NCBI RefSeq assembly: GCF_020360975.1
Contig: NW_025408668.1
Span: 3,596,001 to 3,660,000, forward strand
DNA length: 64,000 nucleotides
DNA from: Hirsutella rhossiliensis
Taxonomy: Eukaryota > Ascomycota > Sordariomycetes > Hypocreales > Ophiocordycipitaceae
Direction of reading: 5' to 3'
This document shows positions 55,700 to 64,000 of the stretch, piece by piece (within the stretch, counting starts at the first letter, position 1; each line of letters opens with the position of its first letter). The notes under the pieces are model-generated. The model did not search any database, was not told the origin of the DNA, and was given only the letters and a program-made list of their open reading frames with translations. The position numbers were made by a program, and so were the translations under genes.

Positions 55700-58600
55700 A
55701 CCCCCGTCCTAGCTAGAAGACGCTGCTAATAGATCGTATAACTCGTTGCAATAGCACGTTAGTCTCTATCTATAATCCTATATAACCTCCCCTACTACTC
55801 CTAAAGGCTCCTAGGAGGACCGGTCGCCCGAGGCGGCTATTTACCTACCCGTCTTTTATAACTTCCTATAGGCCTTCTTCCCTTTTAGCCCTAGTTACGC
55901 TATAGCTAAGTCGAGCGTTACCCTACCGCTTAATAAGGGAGATATCGTCCTAGTATACTCGGTCTATACTAATAGATAGGTAGACGGAACCTTACTAGCT
56001 ATAGGCGCTAAGGGCTAGCTGCCTATAAACTATTATAATGCCTACGAGCCCGATAATATATATATCCTCCTTAACGCTCTTTTAAACTTCTAGGACCTAT
56101 TATAGAGCACGTCTATAAACGATAATAAAATCTTTAGGAACTAAGAGTTTATAAAGGGTATTATCGCTAGCGTCCGCTTTCTCTTAGTATATCTCGACTA
56201 CCGCTTAGTACTACGTATAGCCGTCTAACCTACCGCCCTATTAAATATAGGAACGTATAAACTGCCTAAATAAGGAGTCTCCTATAGTTTTATATAGCGA
56301 CTCGCTTTAAAGGGCTCGAAAGTCGCTGCTCTTTAAACTTTCGCTACTAGTTAAGACAGCGAAACGGTTATAAGAGTATTAAAAGGGCGCTCTTAAACTC
56401 CTAGAGAACGTTAACGATATTATTAATAAGATAGTTCTTAAGGTATTTAAGATCGTTATTAAGGCCGTCCGGTTCCTCGATATCCTAAACGAAGATACTA
56501 AGTCCTAGGCCTTAGCCGCTATTACCGTTATAGCTACTATCGCTAAGGAATCGTATATACCGCCGACGCCCCCCGCTAAGTAAGTAACCTTAGACGCTAA
56601 CGGCGGATCTAGCGCGCTAGCGTTAGAACTAGGTAGGACTTTAGCTATAAACGCTCCTACCTTACCCTAGGGCAAGCGCCTAATATCCCTTACCGCTCCC
56701 GTACACCCTACTAAGAATAGGCTATTATAAGGAAGCTTATAATAGGCTAATCGCCTCTTTAGCGTAATAGCGTATCGTGTCTCGTTAGCTAGTCCCTCGC
56801 CCTTATTAAGGCCGGACTATCTAGCCTTAGAATGTCTTAATCGAAGCTATAATAAGTTCCTCTTATATCTAGGCTCTTTTATTAGTAGGCTAAACCTATA
56901 GTTATATTCGCGGCCCGAGCTCGCACTCGCTATTAAATTATTAGCTACGTCTAGTAGGGAGCTCTTAGCCGTTATTAATAGTATCTATATATATAATAGC
57001 TCGAGCCTTAATGCCCTTAGTTATATCTAGGTAGCTATATTTAAGCGGATTAAGACTATAGTACTATCCGCCCGCGATATTTTAGGTTACTCGATAACGG
57101 AGGATAGCTCGGACCTTATTATACCTAACGATAACGCTATACTACTTATAGCGGCTATAGGCTATATACGGGCCGCTAGTAAATACGTTACTAAGGCTAA
57201 GGCCGCCGTCGAGAGGGTAAGGAACTTTAAGTTTAAGCTAGGTAAGAATACGCTAGGAATCGATTTAAGCGTCCTTAATACCGTTATATAAGAGCGAACT
57301 AGGACCCCCTTAGTTATAGGCCGGTCCGATACTACTAGCCCTACTAAGTCTCGTAACGCTACTAAGCCGCCGTAGCTAAGGCTACGGACCCTCGGCGCGG
57401 TTAATAAGCTGCTGCCTTAGGTTCCTAAGCTCGGCCTCCCTATAGAGTAGTATTATCCGCTAAGCCGCGCTCTTAGTTCTTCCTAGGCGGCGTCGGTTTA
57501 CGATAATAACCTTTTAAGTATAGCGTCGTCTATCTTATTAGACCGACCCGCCCCCGGTCCTCGGACTACGGGCTCTACCGCTCCCTATCCTACTAATTAT
57601 ATATTAAGCGCCGATGCCTTAAGGAGCGAGTAAGAAATACACGCCTCGCGATTCGATATCCTTATAGCCTTAAGTGCCGGGAGCACTATAACGTACCTAA
57701 GCTAAGACTCGGAAGCTAGTCTTATCTTATAGACGTCGACGAGGGCTACTACGCTAGATTATAGCCTAGGGCCGCGTAGCTAGCCGTCTATATTAGAACT
57801 AAGTAAGACGGGTAGCTTCTCGTAAGCTAAAGGGGCCGATAATATCGAAATAAGGCTCCTTAAGAGAACCTATACGTACGAACTAATATTTAATAAGGAT
57901 AGCTAGGTTACCGGCGGCTCCTTACTAGCGCTAGTTAAGCGGCTTACTACCTATAAGTCTACGCCTAATACTACCTTTATCTCTACTTTTTACCTTACTT
58001 TTCGGCTCTTTTATACGCCGGTTAAGCTACTATAGACCCTTATCGAACGCTTTAAATATATAGGCGAATCCCCTTATATATCGGCGCCCGTTTACCTCTA
58101 AGTATATAACGCCTTTAAGGGCTAGCTCGAGTCTTACTAAAGGGAGTAGACCGACTAGGCGGCGCTAAAACTTATTATTTCTTTTACTAAGGAGAGACTT
58201 AGCGCTATACTTCCTATAGCCGGACCCTAGCTCCTTAAGCTAGCTAAGCGAGTTTCCGAACATAGCTTACTAGTACCCTAGCTAGTATTATCGATAGGTA
58301 AGATAAACACGGCTATCGCCTAGTATATACCTACGGACACGCCGCTACCTTAGCTAGTTATCTCTAAAAGCTAGCTATATATACTAAACTCCTTTAAGGC
58401 GGGGGGTAGCACGCTAACTCTACTAGACTTTAAGCCCCTAGAGCTAGCCCGCTAGCTAATTATTAGGCAGATAGCTATATTTTACTTTATTCTACTAGAA
58501 GAACTACTTACTTTATAATAGATAAAGAACGGCGGAGCTAAAGCGCCGAACGTTAAAGCTATATCGTCTCTATCGACGGACCTATCTAACTTAGTAGCCG

Positions 58601-59330
58601 AGACGATTCTTTAGTACTACGAGATTAAGAAGCGCGCGGCTATTATTAAGCAATAGATTAAGATTGCCTACTATTGCCTAGAGTTCTATAACTACGACGG
58701 CCTAATAGCTATTATCTATAGCCTTAATAGTAGTACTATTAGCCGCCTATATAAGACTTAGGATTCTATCTCGTTAAAGTATAAGGAGATACTACGTACT
58801 ATATAGGAAATCGTTAAGCCGTCGTAGAACTATAAGGTACTATAGACGCGGCTATATAACTACGTCCTACTATACCTCCCCTTTCTTAGTATATACTTAA
58901 CCGATCTAACTTTTATTAATATCGGTAACCCTACTACTAAGTAGAAATTACTAGGCACCGAGCTTAATAACGCGGGCGCTAGCGGCTTAACTATTATTAA
59001 CTTTAATAAGCACTACCGAACCGCTAAGATTATTAGGGAGCTTTAGGGATTCTAAATCTCCTACCGGCTAATAGAGGTGCCCGATATATAGGACTAGCTT
59101 AGTGCGTAGATCTAGCGGGTTCGCGACAGCGACTAAGGAAATAGGTAAGTTATATACTATCGTAAGAGCTTACTTTTAAAGCTATGCGAGTCGGCTTACC
59201 GCTAAGAAAATAAGCTACCGACGCTTATTTCGTTAGGATTAAGGGCTTCGCGTATAAGTATATTTATATAGATATCCTATAATCGAGGTAGCCTAACCCC
59301 TCCTCTAGCTTAAGGACGAACTAAAGTCCC
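55700..59330 (+). pseudogene. cdc25: Full-length duplicate of a CDC25-type Ras guanine exchange factor, RIP-destroyed
   Basis: Cdc25/RasGEF proteins load GTP on Ras upstream of adenylate cyclase in fungi. Reading the plus strand through TAG/TAA codons recovers the whole architecture. An SH3 domain lies near 55880-56060 (SSVTLPLNKGDIVLVYSVYT). The long Ser/Pro-rich middle is at about 56500-57850. The RasGEF N domain is at about 57860-58200 (STPNTTFISTFYLTFRLFYT). The catalytic Cdc25 domain is at about 58420-58950: DFKPLELARQLIIRQIAIFY, ISSLSTDLSNLVAETILQYY, LEFYNYDGLIAIIYSLNSS and YLTDLTFINIGNP. Nearly every difference from the family pattern is W or Q to stop, M to I, C or H to Y, all CpA/TpG to TpA. 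No intact frame survives. The presumed source gene is elsewhere in the genome. Confidence 0.88.
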
Positions 59331-59411
59331 TTAATATACGTTTATCCTTATATAAAGAGGAAGCAACGCTCTTTTACTATACCCTTCTTCCCTTATACTT
59401 AGATATTATAA

Positions 59412-59598
59412 TAATAAATAAATATATATTTTTAGTATATTATTATATATTATTAAGAGTATAGCTATATTAATATATATTATTAAGCTTATTAATAATT
59501 ATTAATATAATATTAAATGCTTATCTCTATCTCCGTTAGCGCCGCCTATATCTATAATCTTATTATTAACCGTAATATATAGTTTACGAATTAAATCG
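59412..59598 (-). repeat. Inverted copy of the hAT-like tail at 42235-42428
   Basis: About 190 bp of AT-rich sequence with a shared GCGCTAACGGAGATAGAGAT landmark, reverse complement of 42235-42428. It begins right after the RasGEF relic. Confidence 0.75.
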
Positions 59599-60783
59599 TT
59601 CTTTACCTAATTACCTAAGTATTATAGCTTTTTAGTCCTATCCGTAGAAAGTTAAGCTTAATCCTAAGAAAGTATCCGCCTTATATAAGAGAATACTTAC
59701 TCTAGCTCGTCCGATATCGCTAAGACGCTAAGTATATTAAGGGCTATTTAATATAAGCGTAGATACTTAGCTCTCTACTCCTTACGATACTACTATTTAA
59801 GCGGATTAGTAGTTAGTATATATCTTAAAGGAGTATTAATAAATTTCTTAAACTTATCTTTATTGCTAGGTTTATCTAAGATACTTATTAACTGCCTTAT
59901 ACGCTTATAAGAAGTAACCTCTCGCGCTTTATAACTAGGTCGTATAGTTCTCTCTAATAAAATCGGTCTATCCTTATACTTCGCCTATTACCGCTACGCT
60001 ATAGTAATAGCTATCTACCGCTACTCTAGTACTTAATAATAGTCGAGATACCTCCGCTGTTTTTCTAGATAGAGTAAAAGTGCTATAGTATATATAGGGT
60101 TTTTATCGGTTTCTTCGTAATACTTTAAAAGAACCTACTAGCCTATATAAACCGAGCTTACTATATAAGCGTTTTTAGTATACTTAACCTATATCGAAGT
60201 TAAGCTTCTTTTCTTTAGCTTAAAGGTAATACTTATAGAGTTTACGACTAACCTTTATATCTTTAAATTATATAAAGAGTATATCTATATTCTCTAGCAC
60301 TTAATCTATTAAAGCCTAGGCTATTTACTACTCTATAGTAGCCTAGTAAAACGGCTATAAGAACTTATATATTATCTTTAATACTTACTAGTTATTATAA
60401 GTTAGGATATCGTCCTTAAGCTCTTAATAATACTAATTAATAAAGACTAATAATAGGCCTTCCTAGCTAATAGCGGTATTAAGTAGCTTAATCTATAAGT
60501 TCTAGTATATAATATTATCGATACTAAGGGCTTTCCTTATAATATTATCCTATACGTTATTATAAATTATAGAGTTACGAATAAATATAGTAATATTATA
60601 AAGTTTTCCTATTAGACCGATACTCTACTAACTAGTAATATTATTTCTTTTCCTATACTAAGCGTAAGTTCTTAGTATAGATTTTAAATAGAGGTAGTTA
60701 TATAAAGCGTTTATAATAGTAGTTTAATTTAGTTTATCGTCCGCTTATTTAACGGCGGCCTAAAGTATACTTTCGCTAGTTAT
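59599..60783. other. RIPed sequence before gypsy 3, unassigned
   Basis: Plus-strand readings have protein-like runs (ALQLGRIVLSNKIGLSLYFA, FLVYLTYIEVKLLFFSLKVI and similar), but I do not recognise a family. Confidence 0.35.
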
Positions 60784-60969
60784 TATAAGAGTCTTTAACT
60801 ATTATAGGTAATAGGCTTAGGCCGCGGCCTAAGCCGTATAGTTACGTATAAAGGGCCGGATCTTATAAGTATAGGGGCGGGCTAGCCGCGTATAAAAGAG
60901 CTCTATATAGCTTATTAATATTATCCTATAGACGGTACCTATATATACGCTTCTACTTACTCTATAATA
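60784..60969 (+). repeat. 5' LTR of gypsy 3
   Basis: 186 bp, begins TATAAGAGTC and ends TATAATA. Differs from the gypsy 2 LTRs mainly at CA/TG to TA sites. Confidence 0.9.
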
Positions 60970-61069
60970 GTATAAGCTATTAACTAATAGATCTAATAGA
61001 TATCTCCCTAAAAAGGGTGCCGCTTCCTTAAGGGAGCACCCCGCTACCCTTTAAGCGGATAGGAAGTAT

Positions 61070-64000
61070 TATAGCTATCTTAGAAGCGATTAAAAGCGTA
61101 ACGGCTAGCGAGAAGAATAAGGTTCTCGCTATACTAAGGGAGCCGTCTACGAGACTAGCGTTAACCCCTACGACCTTAGTAATACCGGTTACGGTAGCGG
61201 TACTACTAATATAGAAGCCGCTTCCCTAGCCGACTTAGGATAGTAAGCCTAAGTCCTTCTACTTCTTTCTTAGCTAGCTATAAACGAAGTTTATAATAAA
61301 CGAGAAATAGGGCCTAAACGGCTATTATAATATAGCGTAGTATTTGCTCCTCTATACGCTACCGGAGCCCTAGATATAGCGGATCTTTAGATTCTAGGAT
61401 AAGGGCGGCCCTAGAAGTAAACGCGACCTATAGGACTTCTTCTAACACCTTATATATACGTTCGGCAACGTATAGGAGCGAGAGAAGGCATAGGATAGGC
61501 TATAGACCCTTAAGTAAAGGGACGGGTAGACCTTTAGCGAATTCCTCCTTAACTTTAAAGAGATACTCTTATAAGCGGCGGGAACTATAGTATAGGAAGA
61601 TAGCGCGAAGCTTATATAGTTATAGAACTCGATTACGCTAGCCCTATAAGAGCTACTTATCCCTATAATTATACCTACTAACTATAGTAAGTATATAAGC
61701 CGGTTAATAAAGGTAGTATAGGGCTATAAGTAGACGCCGCGTTTTTAAAAGCTTTATAAGTATACGCTATATAGTAGTAATAGGATTACCGCCCCTCTAT
61801 AAGAGGAATAGCCGACTATCGATACTAATAGAGATACCTTAATATCGGCTACTTATATAGACCGAGCTAAACGTAGTAGGAAGTCGTTTTCGAATATCCC
61901 TTATACTATCCCGCTCTTTAAGTAGCGGGCGAAGTAGGTAATAAGCGAGGAAATCGGGAAAAGGAAGGCTAACGGCCGCTACCTACGTTACGGCGCGTCT
62001 ATATACTTTATATTAAAATGCCCCTTCCTTTTAGCTAAGCGGCCTATAGTAGTTTAAGTAGCGAAGATAGAACCGCTCCTTACCTTAGACAACGAAGAGG
62101 ACTCCGCTCCCTTAGGCCTAAAGGAAAAAAAGTAGCTCTAGAGTAAAGACGGGCTCTAGAGCCTTAATTACTAGTACTAGTAAAAGAGAAGGAGGAATTA
62201 TCCGCCTATATAAAAGAGGAGCTTACTTTAATATAGGTTATAGTTAATAACTCCTTACCTATTACCGCCCTTATAAATAAGGGCTACTAGTACTATACTA
62301 TAGTTAACGAGGCGCTTATATAAGAGATATAAGCAATAGTAGAAAAGATCGCCTTAAGGTAAGTAAAGGGCGCCTTAAGCGCGATAGAAGGTATAGTAAT
62401 TAAGGGTATTACGTAGCTAGCTATAGAGGTCGACGGTTACTATAAGCTTATTATAGCCTATATAATCCCTTAACTAGAGTTTCCCTTAATCCTTAGGAAA
62501 CCCTAGTTATTATATATAGAGTTATACTTAGTTCTATACTAAAAGAAGCTATAGTTTAGGCCTATATAATAATAGGTCCGCTACGACGATAGTTTTATAG
62601 ACGTAGGACTAAGCGTGCGAGCTTTATACTCGGTATAAGAAGTCCTTGCCTTTATCTTTATAGGAACTATATAATAGTTAGAGCGGGAGGAAGGCTAGGC
62701 AGCGGCTAATATAGCGGTCTACGTAGTTAGCTTAGTAGATATTAATAAGGCCCTCTAAGCGAAGAAGCTAAAGTCGCCCTTTAAGCTATAGTAGTAGATA
62801 CTAGAGCGCTTTTATAACCTCCTACCGCTATTTAAGTCCTAGGAAGCGGATAAGCTTAACCTATATAAGCTAGGGGTAGACTATAAGATTATGCTTTATA
62901 CTAATAAGAAGGGGTAGGAACTACCTATACTATTTAGACCGCTATATAGTATATTATACGCGGAGCTACTAGTACTAAAGAAGACGCTAAGGGACCTCTT
63001 AAATAAGGGTTTTATTTAAGTAAGTAGCTTTAAAGTAGGAGCGCCGGTCCTATTTATACGTAAACTAAGGGGCGGGATATAGTTCTATTACGACTATAGG
63101 GCTCTAAACGTAATTATAAGGCTAGACCGCTACCCCTTACCTTTAATCTTAGATATACTCTATAACCTTTTAAAGGTAAAGTAGTTTATAAAGCTAGATA
63201 TAAAATAGGCGTTCTATAAGGTATAGATCTTAGAGGGTAATAAATAGAAGATAGCGTTCTATATACGCTATAGCTTATTTAAGTAGCTTATAACGCCCTT
63301 CGGCCTCTTAGGAGCGCCCGCTACCTTTTAGTATTATATTAATAATATACTTTAAGACTTCCTTAATAAGTTCGCCTCTATATATATAGATAATATCCTT
63401 ATCTATATAAGCGGCTCTTATAAGGACTATATATAGAAAGTATAGAGGGTCTTAGAGCGCTTTTAACTTTATAGGCTCTACCTTAACCTAGATAAGTACG
63501 AATTTAGGGTTAAGAGGGTTAAGTACCTAGGCTTTATTATCTACGCTAGTATAGGTATATAGGCGGATCCTATAAAGATCTAGGTAATTCGGGACTAAGC
63601 TGCCCTAACTATATAGATAAGCGTATAGAGCTTCCTTAGGTTCGCGAACTATTATAGGATATTTATTAAGGGCTTCTCCTATATTATAATACCCTTAAAT
63701 AAGATTACTAGGAAGCGGACCGCCTTTTACTAAGGGCTTATATAAGAAGGAGCGTTTTATACGCTTAAGGACCTATTCTCTTAAGCCCTAGTACTACTTT
63801 AGTAGGACTTTAACTAGTCTATATTAATTAAAGCGGACTATAGCGGCTAGGTACTTAAAGGAACGCTCTCTTAGGAGGTAAATAGGCAGAAGTAACTAGT
63901 AATATTCTACTCCTATAAGCTAACCCTAGTAGAGCGGAATTACGCTATTTATAATAAGGAGATACTAGCGATTATTAGATACCTTAAGTAATAGTAAGCG
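61070..64000 (+). pseudogene. gypsy 3 gag-pol, 5' part, RIP-inactivated
   Basis: Same domain order and many of the same stops as gypsy 2. The gag zinc knuckle is at about 61980-62025. The reverse transcriptase spans about 62900-63550, and the start of RNase H is near 63830. The two copies have independent extra RIP changes, which indicates that they were mutated as duplicates. Confidence 0.85.

Larger units (their letters stand above)
60784..64000 (+). mobile_element. Ty3/gypsy chromovirus 3 (same family as gypsy 2), cut by window end
   Basis: The 5' LTR of 186 bp at 60784-60969 matches the gypsy 2 LTRs. The internal part to 64000 follows 32908-35940 of gypsy 2 closely, through gag, protease and RT into RNase H. 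The presumed target duplication is GTTAT just before the LTR. It is RIP-saturated, with YIDN in place of YIDD at 63383-63394, the same change as in gypsy 2. Confidence 0.92.

Noticed and set aside
26700..64000. Mitochondrial, centromeric or recoded (non-standard genetic code) DNA
   Set aside because: Retained CpG, nuclear transposon families with target duplications, and TAG/TAA at both Trp and Gln positions alongside intact standard-code genes point to RIP, not to a different code or compartment.

Overview
The window is fungal nuclear DNA, most likely from a filamentous ascomycete and probably an insect-associated hypocrealean. The grounds are short introns with GTRAGT donors and CTRAC-type branch sites, a GH78 rhamnosidase, a TMEM16/Ist2-type anoctamin, a FunK1 kinase relic, fungal transposon families (Fot1/pogo, MULE, Crypton, Helitron, Tad-type LINE, chromodomain Ty3/gypsy, Ty1/copia) and two genes of the heat-labile-enterotoxin-like ADP-ribosyltransferase (ART) family that is expanded in insect-pathogenic fungi. 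The taxon is an inference from this gene content.

The left part (1-12 kb) has normal base composition. It holds the 5' part of a GH78 gene (minus strand), decayed hAT and Helitron fragments, a dispersed inverted-repeat element with a second element nested in it, a decayed secreted-protein-like reading frame, a FunK1 kinase pseudogene (6.2-8.1 kb) and one intact five-exon anoctamin gene (8.6-11.7 kb).

From 12.3 to 23.5 kb lie a complete Fot1/pogo transposon, two 2,976-bp Mutator-like elements in inverted orientation, and between them a Crypton recombinase relic. The target-site duplications of the two MULEs are exchanged, which shows that the segment between them has inverted by recombination. 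At 24.2-25.4 kb sits an apparently intact, spliced ART-toxin-like gene whose 3' end carries two tandem copies of an intron-exon unit.

From 26 kb to the end almost everything is a nest of repeats in which nearly all CpA and TpG dinucleotides have become TpA while CpG survives. This is the mark of saturated repeat-induced point mutation (RIP). It turns CAA, CAG and TGG codons into stops and destroys ATG codons, so no long reading frame remains. Reading through the TAG/TAA codons still reveals three chromodomain Ty3/gypsy elements (two complete with 5-bp target duplications, one cut by the window end), an inverted partial gypsy copy, a copia pol tail, FAR1-type MULE pieces, hAT-like and CENP-B-type transposase fragments, a MITE, a tRNA-like sequence, a second ART-toxin-like gene, and a full-length duplicate of a cellular CDC25-type Ras exchange factor (55.7-59.3 kb).

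Only three genes look functional: the GH78 gene (partial), the anoctamin and the ART-like gene. They do not form a pathway. The anoctamin is a housekeeping membrane protein, and the ART-like gene is an accessory secreted-effector type next to the repeats. The main interest of the window is genome defence against duplications and rearrangement between repeats.
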